Under the pieces are notes generated by a model. That model made no database searches and had not been told where the DNA came from. It saw only the letters and a list, made by a program, of their open reading frames with translations. A DNA stretch of 64,000 nt from Nocardioides cavernae. GTDB taxonomy: Bacteria; Actinomycetota; Actinomycetes; Propionibacteriales; Nocardioidaceae. Positions 44,716 to 57,301 of this stretch are shown here, piece after piece. The position numbers and the translations under genes are program-made. Location: assembly GCF_013410035.1 (NCBI RefSeq), contig NZ_JACCBW010000002.1, positions 1,054,001 through 1,118,000 of the forward strand, read 5' to 3'. Position 1 is the stretch's first letter. Each line of letters opens with the position of its first letter.

Positions 44716-45213
44716 ATGACGGATCCGCGTCCCACGTCGTACAGCCGGGTGAGCCTCGGGATCATGGCCCACTCCAGCGAGGCGAACCTCCTCGGCAACG
44801 TGCACGGTGGTGAGATCATGAAGCTCGCCGACTCGACCGCGGGCGCGGTCGCGCACCGGCACAGCGGGGGACCGGCGGTCACGGCCGCGATGGACGAGAT
44901 GACCTTCCTCGCCCCGGTCCACGTCGGCGACATCATCAAGACCTACGCCCAGGTCAACTGGGCCGGTACGTCGTCGATGGAGATCGGTGTCCGGGTCGAG
45001 GCGCAGCCGTGGGGCAACGCCTCCGACGAGCCGGTGCACGTCGCGAGCGCCTACTTCGTGTTCGTCGCCATCGACGACGAGGGCCGGCCTCGGCCCGTAC
45101 CGCCGCTGGAGACCGAGACGCCGGGGGACGTACGCCGTCAGCGCGAGGCCGAGATCCGGCGCGCGCACCGGCTCGCCCGCAAGGCCGAGATCGACCAGGG
45201 CCGCGAGGAGTGA
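44716..45213 (+). CDS. Hot-dog acyl-CoA thioesterase
   Basis: A 165-residue thioesterase of the YciA/ACOT12 class, hydrolysing acyl-CoA to free acid and CoA. The hot-dog signature GNVHGGEIMKLADSTAGAVAHRHSGGPAVTAAMDEMTFLAPVHVGD lies at about 27-72, with the conserved asparagine-histidine-glycine turn and the downstream aspartate. A charged C-terminal helix ends the protein. The ATG at 44716 is chosen by the TACCGT spacing; an in-frame ATG at 44689 would overlap the LCP start. It overlaps the GNAT gene by GTGA. Confidence 0.88.
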   Translation: MTDPRPTSYSRVSLGIMAHSSEANLLGNVHGGEIMKLADSTAGAVAHRHSGGPAVTAAMDEMTFLAPVHVGDIIKTYAQVNWAGTSSMEIGVRVEAQPWGNASDEPVHVASAYFVFVAIDDEGRPRPVPPLETETPGDVRRQREAEIRRAHRLARKAEIDQGREE

Positions 45214-45797
45214 GGGACTGGCGCCACGTCCGGACCGAGCGGCTGTGGCTGGACGAGCCGGTCGACGGCGATGCGGACGACCTGTTCGCGATCCACCACG
45301 ATCCCGCCTCGTGGGTGCACTTCCCGTCGGGGCGGGTCACCGATCCGGCCGCCGGTCCGGTGATGGTGTCGGCGAGCCGACGTCGCTTCGAGCGGGACGG
45401 GCTGGCGTACTGGTCCGTGCGCGACGAGGCGGGGGGACCGGTGGTTGGGCGCGGCGGGTGCATGGGGCCGGACGACGGGCCCTGGTGGAACCTCTACTAC
45501 CGCCTCGACCAGCGGGTCGTCGGGCGCGGGTACGCGACGGAGATGGGCGCGGTCGCCCTCGAGGCGGCACACGACGTCGAGCCCGGCCGCCCGGTCCTCG
45601 CCTACCTCCTCGAGCACAACGTCGGCTCCCGGCGTACTGCGGAGAGGCTCGGCCTCCGCCTGGTGTGGCGCGGTCCGGACGCCGGCAACGACGACCCGGC
45701 CGCCGTCCGGCTCGTCTACCTCGACCGCGAGCCGGACGACGCGCTGGTCACCGCGATGGCCGACCGGGGGATGCCGGCGACGGGACTCGTGGGCTGA
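45210..45797 (+). CDS. GNAT-family N-acetyltransferase
   Basis: A 195-residue acetyltransferase of the RimJ/RimL-like type (TERLWLDEPVDGDADDLFAIHHDP start). The acetyl-CoA binding motif corresponds to RVVGRGYATEMGAVALEAA, and AYLLEHNVGSRRTAERLGLRLV is the usual motif B region. Substrate unknown. The GTG start overlaps the thioesterase stop, so the two are co-translated. Confidence 0.85.
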   Translation: MRDWRHVRTERLWLDEPVDGDADDLFAIHHDPASWVHFPSGRVTDPAAGPVMVSASRRRFERDGLAYWSVRDEAGGPVVGRGGCMGPDDGPWWNLYYRLDQRVVGRGYATEMGAVALEAAHDVEPGRPVLAYLLEHNVGSRRTAERLGLRLVWRGPDAGNDDPAAVRLVYLDREPDDALVTAMADRGMPATGLVG

Positions 45798-45887
45798 CCT
45801 GCCGTCCACGGCGCGTCGTGTACGGCTGGGACGCGTGTGACTGGTGATACTGGGCGGGCTGACTTCCCCCAGCAGAAAGGCCCGTCG

Positions 45888-47471
45888 ATGCCTGCCGTCC
45901 CGCCCCCCGGGTCGCACCAGCCGCGGTTCACCACGCTCCACCGCGCCCAGCGCGTCCGGTTCCGTCGCGCGGTGACGCTGATGCTGATGACCCTCGTCGT
46001 CCCCGGCTCGGCCCAGCTCGTCTCGGGCAACCGCCGGGTCGGCCGGATCGCGCTGTGGACCTGGCTCGTGCTGGTCGTCGGCGGCGTGCTGGCGGTCGTG
46101 ACGGCGTACTTCTGGCACGGCCTGGCCTTCAAGGCAGGCACCGACACGTTCTTCCTGCAGCTGCTCCGCCTCGGGCTGATGCTCCTCGCGGTCGGCTGGG
46201 CCTACCTCTTCGTCGACGCCTGGCGGCTCGGCCAGCCCCTCACGCTGCAGCGCCAGCACCGGCTGGCCGTCGTCGGCGTGAACGGCGTGCTGTGCTTCAG
46301 CGTCGCCGGCGCCCTGCTCTTCGGTGCCCACGTCGTCGGCGTCCAGCGCGACTTCATGATCACGATGTTCGGCGACGGTGCCGCGTCGGGCTCCACCCAC
46401 GGGCGCTACAACATCCTCCTCATGGGAGGGGACGCGGGCGCCGGCCGCTGGGGCCTGCGCCCCGACTCGATGACGGTGGCGAGCATCGACGAGGAGACCG
46501 GCAAGACGGTCCTCATCTCGCTTCCCCGCAACATGCAGAACTTCCCCTTCGCCGAGGGCTCGGTGATGGACGAGCAGTTCCCGGACGGGTTCGACGAGGA
46601 GGGGATGTACCTCAACGGCCTCGCCACCTGGGCGCTCGACCACGCCGACCTGTTCGAGGGCTCGAAGAACCCGGGCGTCGACGCGACGGTCATGGGCGTC
46701 GAGGGGATCACCGGCCTCGACATCAACTACTGGGCGATGGTCAACCTCGAGGGTTTCAAGGACCTCGTCGACGCGGTCGGTGGCGTCGAGCTCAACGTCC
46801 GCCAGCGGATCCCGGTCGGCCTGCCGTCGGACTCCTTCTTCCGCTACATCGAGCCCGGCAAGCGCACCCTCAACGGCATGGACACCCTGTGGTTCGCGCG
46901 GGCCCGCCACGACTCCGACGACTACTCGCGCATGGCCCGGCAGAAGTGCGTGATGAGCGCGATGCTGCAGCAGGTCAGCCCCCAGGTGGCGCTGCGGAAC
47001 TTCGAGAAGATCGCCGGCGCGAGCTCGGCGATGGTCTCGACCGACGTGCCGCGCAGCGAGGTCGACCGCTTCGTCGACCTCGCCCTCAAGGCCAAGAGCC
47101 AGAAGATCGCCACGCTCTCGCTCGTGCCGCCCATGATCAACACGGCGAACCCCGACATCGACCTGGTCCACGCCAAGGTGCAGGCCGCCATCGCGAAGGC
47201 CGAGGGCCGCACGCCGGCGACCGAGCAGCCCGCCGACACCGCCGAGGCGGCGGCACCCGAGACGGATGCCGCCACCGACGCCGGGACCGACGCCGAGACC
47301 GACGCGGCGACCGACGCCGGGGGCGGCGACACCGCCGCGACCCCGTCGAGCCCGACCACCCCCTCGGCGCCCACGCCCAGCCAGCCGCCCGCGGTCACCG
47401 GCGGGTCCGTCGGGTCGCTGTCCACGGGCTACGCCGCCAACCAGTCGGAGGACCTCGGCGCGGTTTGCTGA
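45888..47471 (+). CDS. LCP-family protein with N-terminal four-helix membrane domain
   Basis: A 527-residue protein. Unlike usual LCP proteins with one anchor helix, the first 155 residues hold about four helices beginning with LMLMTLVVPGSAQLVSGNRRVGRIALW, reminiscent of TM2-like domains. The LCP domain runs from about 173: YNILLMGGDAGAGRWGLRPDSMTVASID, ISLPRNMQNFPF, and LWFARARHDSDDYSRMARQKC with the conserved arginines. The C-terminal 80 residues are a low-complexity tail with TDAATDAGTDAETDA repeats. The ATG at 45888 has AGAAAGG 7 bases upstream; an in-frame GTG at 45837 is less likely. It starts the galactofuranosyl transfer and export cluster and is a candidate ligase for its product. 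Confidence 0.88.
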   Translation: MPAVPPPGSHQPRFTTLHRAQRVRFRRAVTLMLMTLVVPGSAQLVSGNRRVGRIALWTWLVLVVGGVLAVVTAYFWHGLAFKAGTDTFFLQLLRLGLMLLAVGWAYLFVDAWRLGQPLTLQRQHRLAVVGVNGVLCFSVAGALLFGAHVVGVQRDFMITMFGDGAASGSTHGRYNILLMGGDAGAGRWGLRPDSMTVASIDEETGKTVLISLPRNMQNFPFAEGSVMDEQFPDGFDEEGMYLNGLATWALDHADLFEGSKNPGVDATVMGVEGITGLDINYWAMVNLEGFKDLVDAVGGVELNVRQRIPVGLPSDSFFRYIEPGKRTLNGMDTLWFARARHDSDDYSRMARQKCVMSAMLQQVSPQVALRNFEKIAGASSAMVSTDVPRSEVDRFVDLALKAKSQKIATLSLVPPMINTANPDIDLVHAKVQAAIAKAEGRTPATEQPADTAEAAAPETDAATDAGTDAETDAATDAGGGDTAATPSSPTTPSAPTPSQPPAVTGGSVGSLSTGYAANQSEDLGAVC

Positions 47472-47489
47472 GCGCCGCGGCCTCGCCCC

Positions 47490-47495
47490 TAGTGT
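47490..47495 (+). promoter_or_regulatory. Putative -10 of glycosyltransferase genes (leaderless)
   Basis: TAGTGT ends 7 bases before the GTG at 47503. Confidence 0.45.
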
Positions 47496-47502
47496 GTACG
47501 CC

Positions 47503-48432
47503 GTGACCACCGGACCGCTGCCCCGCATCGTCGCGGTCGTGGTCACCTTCAACCGGCTGGCGCTGCTCGAGAAGCTCGTCGCCCGTCTCGGCGAGATCGA
47601 GGGCCTGGCCGAGGTGCTGGTCGTGGACAACGCGTCCTCCGACGGCACGGGTGCGTGGCTCGCCGCCCGACCCACGACCGGCGAGATCCCGCTGAGCGCC
47701 AGGACCCTGCCGACCAACCGCGGCGGCGCCGGCGGCTTCCACGACGGGCTGGCCTGGGCGATCGACCGCGAGGCCGACCTCGTCTGGCTCATGGACGACG
47801 ACGGCCTGCCCGACGTCGACTGCCTCGACAAGCTCCTGCTCGAGACCGACAACCTCGACTTCTGGGGCCCGCTGGTCGTCGACGAGGCCGACCCCGGCCG
47901 GTTGGTCTTCCCGATCCGGCTGCCCGGCGGGGCCCGCGTCGTGCACGCCGTGGAGGACGTCCGGCGGGCCGCGAAGCAGGACCGCATCGACGGGATCGTC
48001 ATCCCCTTCAACGGCGTCCTGGTCACCAAGGAGCTCGTCGACCGGATCGGCCTGCCCCGCGAGGAGTTCTTCATCTGGGGCGACGACCACGAGTACCGCC
48101 TCCGGGCCGAGGAGGCCGGCGCGCGGGTGGCCACGGTCGTCACCGCGACCGTCCGGCACCCCAGCGTGGGCAACCTCGGCACGCCGATGATGTTCGGCCG
48201 GACGACCTACAACGACTCGCCGAGCGACCTCAAGCACTACTGCATGGCGCGCAACAACCTGGTCAACCTGCGCGACTACCGCGGTCCGCTCCACGCGCTG
48301 GCCTTCGTGGTCAAGACCGCCTGGTTCTACACCTTCACCCGCCCGAGCCTGTCGCGCCTGCGGCTGAGCATCGGCGCCATGCGGGCCGGGATCGCCGGCG
48401 ACTTCGACGGCCACCGGAGGTTCCTGTCGTGA
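47503..48432 (+). CDS. Family 2 glycosyltransferase, GlfT1-like
   Basis: A 309-residue cytoplasmic GT2 enzyme with a GT-A fold. The start RIVAVVVTFNR is typical. GGAGGFH is at 74-80 and the metal/nucleotide-binding DDD at 98-100 (LVWLMDDDGLPD). WGDDHEYRLRAEEAG later supplies the catalytic base region. The size and motifs resemble mycobacterial GlfT1, which adds the first galactofuranose residues. The next gene has the same motifs at the same positions, so the two are probably tandem duplicates. It is followed by a GTGA overlap. Confidence 0.85.
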   Translation: MTTGPLPRIVAVVVTFNRLALLEKLVARLGEIEGLAEVLVVDNASSDGTGAWLAARPTTGEIPLSARTLPTNRGGAGGFHDGLAWAIDREADLVWLMDDDGLPDVDCLDKLLLETDNLDFWGPLVVDEADPGRLVFPIRLPGGARVVHAVEDVRRAAKQDRIDGIVIPFNGVLVTKELVDRIGLPREEFFIWGDDHEYRLRAEEAGARVATVVTATVRHPSVGNLGTPMMFGRTTYNDSPSDLKHYCMARNNLVNLRDYRGPLHALAFVVKTAWFYTFTRPSLSRLRLSIGAMRAGIAGDFDGHRRFLS

Positions 48433-49349
48433 CCGGCCCGACCGCCCCCCGGGAGTCGGTGGCGGTCGTCGTGGTCACCTTCAACCGCGCCGACCTGCTC
48501 ACCCGGCTCCTCGACGGCCTGGCGGCGCAGACGTGGCGTCCCGACGCTGTGATCGTGGTCGACAACGCCAGCACCGACCACACCCGCGAGGTGCTCGAGA
48601 CGCGCACCGACCTCCCGCTGCACGTCACGTGGAGCGAGGACAACCTCGGTGGCGCGGGCGGCTTCCACCTCGGCGTGCGGGCGGCGTACGACGGTGGCTG
48701 GGACCGCGTCTGGCTGGTCGACGACGACGTCGTCCCGGCGCCGGACTGCCTCGAGCACCTGATGGCCGTCGACGAGGACTGCCTGACGTCGGTCCGTGAG
48801 GACCTCTCCGGGACGCTGGTGGAGAAGGCCGCGATCGACTTCGACTTGCACAACCCGCTCGCGATCCGCCCCAAGCGCTCGGCGGTCGACACGGTCTACC
48901 CCGACCGTGCCTCCATGCCCGGGCTCGTCGAGGTGCACAACGTCGCCTTCGAGGGCTTCATGGCCCGCCGTCGCGTCGTGCAGGAGATCGGCTTTCCCGA
49001 CCCCTCCTTCTTCATCTTCTACGACGACGCCGAGTACGCCGTGCGCGCCCGCCGCGCCGGCCACCGCATCTGGGCGGTGCGCGACGCCCTGCTCGTGCGC
49101 CAGCTCGACTTCAACCAGCAGCACGACCTCGCCGGGTGGAAGGGCTTCTTCATGTACCGCAACCTCTTCGTGGTGCACCTGCGCCACGGGGAGAACGCGC
49201 TCGTACGGCTCAAGCCCTGGCTCATCACGGCCGTGGTGGTCCTCCTCAGCCCCCTCCGGGGCGGCCGCGCCGAGGCCAGCAACGTGATCCGGGCCATGGC
49301 GTCGGCCCGGGGCATGCGCCGCCTGACCGAATCGGCCGCGCCCCCTCGT

Positions 49350-49352
<3 letters not shown>
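48429..49352 (+). CDS. Family 2 glycosyltransferase, GlfT1-like (tandem copy)
   Basis: A 307-residue GT2 enzyme whose landmarks align with the previous gene: VVVTFNR near 14-20, GGAGGFH at 74-80, DDD at 98-100 (RVWLVDDDVVPAP), then IFYDDAEYAVRARRAGHRIWAV. A C-terminal hydrophobic segment (PWLITAVVVLLSPL) may touch the membrane. It follows the first enzyme by GTGA overlap. Galactofuranose transfer is inferred from the glf and glfT2 genes downstream. Its TAG stop lies inside the -10-like TAGACT (49350-49355) of glf. Confidence 0.84.
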
Positions 49353-52638
<3,286 letters not shown>

Positions 52639-52642
<4 letters not shown>

Positions 52643-53604
52643 GCCAGGCGGGCGACACCCGCCCGGTCGAGGTACGCCACGACCTGGCACACGTGCCGCT
52701 GACGCCCCCCTCGCGCACGTCGGGCGTCCTCGAGGTCTTCCGCCGCCGCTACCTGCTGCGGCTCATGGTGCGCCGCGAGATCCAGGCCCGCTACGCGGGC
52801 ACGGCGTTCGGGCTCCTCTGGTCCTACATCAACCCGTTCACCCGGTTCCTGACCTTCTACGTCGTCTTCGGCCTCCTGCTCGGACGAGGGCTCGGCATCC
52901 AGAACTTCGCCATCCACCTCTTCGCCGGCATGGTGCTGGTCAACTACTTCACCGAGACGGTCACCGCGGGCACCCGGTCCCTGCTGTCCAACAAGGGCGT
53001 CATCGGCAAGATGGCGTTGCCGCGCGAGATGTTCCCGGTCGCGTCGATGCTGGTGTCGCTGTGGCACGCGATCCCGCAGCTCATCATCCTCGTCATCGCC
53101 TGCGTCGTGACCGGCGTGTGGGGGGACGGGCCGTTGTGGGTGCCCGATGCCGTCGGCATGGGCGCGGCCCTGCTCGGCTTCCTGCTGATCATGGTCTACG
53201 GCACCGCGTTCGGGCTGATGTTCTCGTGCATCAACGTGATCTTCCGCGACTTCCAGCGCATCGTGCAGACCTTCATCAACATGGTCCCGTTCACGACGCC
53301 GATGATGTACCCGTACTGGATCACCTTCGACCGGTTCCCGGCGTTCTGGCACGAGGTCTACCTCGCGAACCCGGTCGCCGAGGCCGTCCAGCTCATCCAG
53401 CGCGGCTTCTGGTACCCCACGTGCGAGGGACCGTGCGCGGTCTGGCCCAATCCCAACGGCGACGGCACCCTGGTGCCGGCGCCCGAGTTCGCCGACCACC
53501 TCTACACCCGCGGCTTCATCATGCTCGCGGTCGGGCTGGTGCTGCTGGTCGTCGGCCAGTGGATGTTCGCGCGGCTCGAGAAGTCGATCCCGGAGCGCCT
53601 CTGA
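52639..53604 (+). CDS. wzm: ABC polysaccharide exporter permease (Wzm-like)
   Basis: A 321-residue ABC-2 permease with six helices (VRREIQARYAGTAFGLLWSYINPFTRFLTFYVVFGLLLGRGLGI near 55-95 is the hallmark). It exports a lipid-linked glycan together with the next gene product. The GTG at 52639 overlaps the glfT2 stop and has GGGGAGG just upstream. In mycobacteria the same pair exports the galactan precursor, so the likely cargo here is the polymer built by GlfT2. Confidence 0.92.
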
Positions 53605-54416
53605 TGACGACCTCGATCGTGGTGGACGACGTCAGCAAGACGTTCCGCTACCAGTACCACCGCACGCTCAAGCAGGTGCTGCGCCCGTCGCGGCGTACGC
53701 GCGAGGCCGCCGACCCGGACGGGGGCCCGCCGACGGACGGCACCTTCAAGGCGCTCGACGGGGTGTCGTTCGAGGTGCAGCAGGGCGAGTCGATCGGCCT
53801 GATGGGCCTGAACGGGTCGGGCAAGTCCACGCTGCTCAAGCTCGTCAGCGGCGTGATGCGCCCCGACGAGGGCCGGGTCCTCACCCGCGGTCGCATCTCC
53901 GGCCTCATCGCCACCGGGGCCGGGTTCCACAACGAGCTCACCGGTCGCGACAACATCTACATGAACGCCGCGATGCTCGGCATGTCGAAGGAGGAGACGG
54001 ACGCCAAGTTCGACGACATCGCCGCCTTCGCCGACGTCGGCCGCTTCCTCGACACCCCGGTCGGCAACTACTCCTCCGGCATGTTCGCGCGGCTGGGGTT
54101 CTCGGTCGCCGTGCACGTCGACTGCGACATCTTCATCGCCGACGAGGTCCTCGCGGTGGGGGACCGGCCCTTCAAGCGCAAGTGCCTCAAGCGCATGAAG
54201 GAGATCCGCGAGTCCGGGATCACGATGTTCTACGTCAGCCACTCCGCCGGCTCGGTGAAGCGGATGTGCGACCGCGCGATCGTCCTCGAGAAGGGACGCG
54301 TCGGCTTCGACGGCGACGTCGAGGAGGCCATCAAGTTCCTCCACTACGACGGCGAGGACGAGGAGCCGGACGCCGAGGAGGACGAGCGCGACGACGCGCT
54401 CGCCAACGACATCTGA
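53604..54416 (+). CDS. wzt: ABC polysaccharide exporter ATPase (Wzt-like)
   Basis: A 270-residue ATPase partnering Wzm. Walker A is GLNGSGKSTLLKL (68-80), then ATGAGFHNELTGRDNIYMNAAMLGMS, signature NYSSGMFARLGFSVAVH, and Walker B DIFIADEVLAVGD, all typical of TagH/Wzt-type exporters. There is no C-terminal carbohydrate-binding domain, only an acidic tail. The ATG shares a base with the Wzm stop (TGATG). Confidence 0.93.
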   Translation: MTTSIVVDDVSKTFRYQYHRTLKQVLRPSRRTREAADPDGGPPTDGTFKALDGVSFEVQQGESIGLMGLNGSGKSTLLKLVSGVMRPDEGRVLTRGRISGLIATGAGFHNELTGRDNIYMNAAMLGMSKEETDAKFDDIAAFADVGRFLDTPVGNYSSGMFARLGFSVAVHVDCDIFIADEVLAVGDRPFKRKCLKRMKEIRESGITMFYVSHSAGSVKRMCDRAIVLEKGRVGFDGDVEEAIKFLHYDGEDEEPDAEEDERDDALANDI

Positions 54417-54443
54417 GACGCACAGCCGCTACTCTTCTCAGAA

Positions 54444-54489
54444 TTACACCGATGTAACGGCGTGTCGACTGGAAATTACAGTGTTGTAG
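54444..54489. promoter_or_regulatory. Twin palindromes upstream of the amidase gene
   Basis: TTACA-ccga-TGTAA (54444-54457) and TTACA-gtgt-TGTAG (54476-54489) are spaced 32 bases start to start, three helical turns, in an AT-rich 158-base gap. A 9-base tandem repeat, TGACTGGTG twice, follows at 54509-54526, and an AGGAG ribosome site lies at 54560-54564. The sites look like operators of one dimeric regulator controlling the cell-wall hydrolase; the regulator is unknown. Confidence 0.55.
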
Positions 54490-54574
54490 TTACTCAGAAA
54501 CTCTTCCGTGACTGGTGTGACTGGTGTGAACTTCTGCCTTGTGTGACCTTCCCCCACACAGGAGTAGATCTTTC

Positions 54575-57280
54575 ATGCGACCTCTTCAGGCCCGTCTCGT
54601 CACCCTCTGCCAGCAGGTGCTGGCGCTGGGTGTCGTGCTCGTCGTCCTCACGCCCGCCTCCGGCGTGGTGTCCCTCGACATCGTCGGGGAGCACCCCGGC
54701 CAGCGGCCGGCCGGCGCCGACCGGTCGGCTCCCGCCGAGCTGGTGTCCGCCACCGTGCCGACCTCCTCGGTGACCCCGACCGTCACCGAGGTGCCGCTCA
54801 CCGGTGCCTCCGGCGGGTTCGCCGGACTCCGCGGCCGCACCGTCGCCGGCGGCGCCACCGACGCCCGCGTCGTCAGCCGGCCGCAGGCCGTCGGCGAGCT
54901 CAGCGCCATCGGCGTCACGTGGCAGGGCGGCGAGGAGCTCGAGGAGGACCAGATCTCGCTGCGCGTGCGCACCCGCACCGGCGAGGAGTGGAGCGCCTGG
55001 GAGGAGCTCGAGTACCACGACGAGCACGGTCCGGACCCCGACAGCGCCGAGGGCGCGAACGCGCGCCCCGGCACCGAGCCGACCTTCGTCGGCGAGGTCG
55101 ACGACGTCCAGGTCGAGGCGGCCACGACCGGCGTGACGCTGCCCGACGACCTGTCGCTGGCGATCATCGACCCGGGCTCGGCGCAGCGGAGCGAGACCGA
55201 GGCCCCCGCCGACACCGACCCCGACGCGGACCCGAGTGCGGCGTACGACGAGGAGTACGAGGACTCGCAGGGGAGCGGCGACGCCCTGACCCTGCAGGCG
55301 AGGAAGCAGACCGTCGCGCAGCCCACGATCTTCTCCCGCGCCCAGTGGGGCGCCGACGAGAGCATCCGCAACAAGAGCGCGCTGAGCTACGGCACGATCA
55401 GCGGCGGCTTCGTCCACCACACCGTCAACGCCAACGACTACTCCGAGGCGCAGGTGCCGGCGATCATCCGCAGCATCTACGCCTACCACGTGAAGTCCCG
55501 CGGCTGGAGCGACATCGGCTACAACTTCCTCGTCGACCGGTTCGGCCGCATCTGGGAGGGCCGCTACGGCGGGATCGACAAGCCCGTCGTCGGCGCCCAC
55601 ACGCTCAACTACAACCAGTACTCCTTCGCGATGTCGGCCATCGGCAACTTCGACGTCGTGCAGCCCCCGGACGTGATGCTGCGCGCCTACGGCCAGCTGT
55701 TCGCCTGGAAGCTGTCGCTGCACGGCGTGAACCCGGCCTCGACCGCGCAGAAGATCGGCAGCAAGACCTTCCAGGCGATCAACGGTCACCGCGACGCCGG
55801 CTCGACCGCCTGCCCGGGCAAGTACCTGTACGCCCAGCTGCCGCTGATCCGGACGTACGCCGCGCAGGCCGCGCCGGTCACGCCGGTCGTCGTGCCGATC
55901 GCCGTCAACGCGCCCAACCCGCAGAACAACCTCGACGCCTCGCCCTACCCGGACCTCGTCGTGCGCCGGGTCTCGGACGGCCGCGGCCTCGTCCTGCCGA
56001 CGGGCGGCCTGACCTCGTTCCAGAAGCGCACCGTCGTGGGCAAGAAGGGCTGGGACAAGACGGCCGACGTCCTCGTCTCGCCCGACCTCACCCGCGACGG
56101 CACGCCGGACCTGGTCACGATCGACGCGAAGGGCACGCTGCGGATCCGCGCCGGCCTGGGCAACGGCAAGTTCGGCAAGACCACGCGCAAGATCTCGCTG
56201 CGCGGCTACTCGCTCGTCACCGCCGTCGGCGACATCAACGGCGACGGTCGCAACGACCTCGTCGCCCGCTTCAAGGGTCGCCTGGTCACCCTCCTCGGCA
56301 CGAGCAAGGGCGGCTTCACCCGCAAGGTGACCCGCAAGGGCTACGGCGACTACAAGCAGATCATCGGCGCCGGCGACGTGAACGGCGACGGTCGCGCCGA
56401 CCTGCTGCTCCGCACGAAGAACCGCCTCTACCTCCAGACCGGCTACGGCACCGGGCTGTTCTCCCGCCCCCAGCGGGTGGCCGGCTCGTGGAGCAAGTTC
56501 AACCGGCTGGTCGCCGGCGACTTCAACGGCGACGGGCGCTCCGACATCGTCGCCCGCTCGTCCGCCGGCAAGATGATGATGATGCCGGGGCGCGGCGACG
56601 GGACGTACGGCGCCCCGCGCGGCCCCGCCACCAACCTCAAGACGATGCGCTCGATCACCGGCGCCAACCTGGTCGGCGGGCCCGGCGCGGACCTCATCGG
56701 CGTGGCCGGCAAGCAGCTGGTCGTCGTCGCCAACCGCGACACCTTCGAGCTCGGCGCCCCGATCGACACGGGGCAGTCCTTCGCCGGGATGAACCTCCTG
56801 CTCAACGCCGGCGACGTCAACCGCGACGGGTTCGGCGACGTCCTCACCCGCGACGGGTCCGGACAGCTGTGGCTCTTCACCGGCAACGGCACCGGCGCCC
56901 TGGCGCCCGGCAGGGTCATCGGCGGCGGCTGGGACGCGGTCACGGGCCTCACCGCGGTCGGAGACGTCACCGGCGACGGCATCCCCGACCTGATCGGCAC
57001 GGCGGGCGGCGTGCTCACCGTCTGGCCCGGCAACGGCAGCGGATTCGCGACCAGCGCACCCGTCAAGGGCGGCGTACCGGCGCGGGCCGGGCTCCCGTCG
57101 GACCTCTCCGGCTACGACTGGGTCCTGGAGGTGCAGGCCGTGACGCTCAAGGGGTCCGGGGACTACATCGTCCGCGACCGCGCGAGCGGGGTGGCGTACG
57201 TCTACAGCGGTCGGCGCTCAGGGGTCTCGAGCCCGCGCGTGCTCGGCGAGGGACTGGGGGCGTTCGACCTGGCCGGGTGA
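54575..57280 (+). CDS. Secreted N-acetylmuramoyl-L-alanine amidase with FG-GAP repeats
   Basis: A 901-residue exported peptidoglycan hydrolase. The signal peptide is within 1-35. Residues about 260-430 form a PGRP/amidase_2 domain; zinc ligands are expected among His281/His282 (GFVHHTVN), His405 and Cys413 (GHRDAGSTACPG). The C-terminal half carries at least six FG-GAP/VCBS-type calcium-binding repeats of the form GDINGDGRNDLVAR, GDVNGDGRADLLLR and GDFNGDGRSDIVAR, likely a beta-propeller. An acidic linker (about 205-245) joins the N-terminal beta region to the amidase. The ATG at 54575 has AGGAG upstream. It follows the glycopolymer export genes and converges with TIGR03089. Confidence 0.9.
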   Translation: MRPLQARLVTLCQQVLALGVVLVVLTPASGVVSLDIVGEHPGQRPAGADRSAPAELVSATVPTSSVTPTVTEVPLTGASGGFAGLRGRTVAGGATDARVVSRPQAVGELSAIGVTWQGGEELEEDQISLRVRTRTGEEWSAWEELEYHDEHGPDPDSAEGANARPGTEPTFVGEVDDVQVEAATTGVTLPDDLSLAIIDPGSAQRSETEAPADTDPDADPSAAYDEEYEDSQGSGDALTLQARKQTVAQPTIFSRAQWGADESIRNKSALSYGTISGGFVHHTVNANDYSEAQVPAIIRSIYAYHVKSRGWSDIGYNFLVDRFGRIWEGRYGGIDKPVVGAHTLNYNQYSFAMSAIGNFDVVQPPDVMLRAYGQLFAWKLSLHGVNPASTAQKIGSKTFQAINGHRDAGSTACPGKYLYAQLPLIRTYAAQAAPVTPVVVPIAVNAPNPQNNLDASPYPDLVVRRVSDGRGLVLPTGGLTSFQKRTVVGKKGWDKTADVLVSPDLTRDGTPDLVTIDAKGTLRIRAGLGNGKFGKTTRKISLRGYSLVTAVGDINGDGRNDLVARFKGRLVTLLGTSKGGFTRKVTRKGYGDYKQIIGAGDVNGDGRADLLLRTKNRLYLQTGYGTGLFSRPQRVAGSWSKFNRLVAGDFNGDGRSDIVARSSAGKMMMMPGRGDGTYGAPRGPATNLKTMRSITGANLVGGPGADLIGVAGKQLVVVANRDTFELGAPIDTGQSFAGMNLLLNAGDVNRDGFGDVLTRDGSGQLWLFTGNGTGALAPGRVIGGGWDAVTGLTAVGDVTGDGIPDLIGTAGGVLTVWPGNGSGFATSAPVKGGVPARAGLPSDLSGYDWVLEVQAVTLKGSGDYIVRDRASGVAYVYSGRRSGVSSPRVLGEGLGAFDLAG

Positions 57281-57301
57281 CCGGCTCGCCCGCAGCGCGA
57301 C

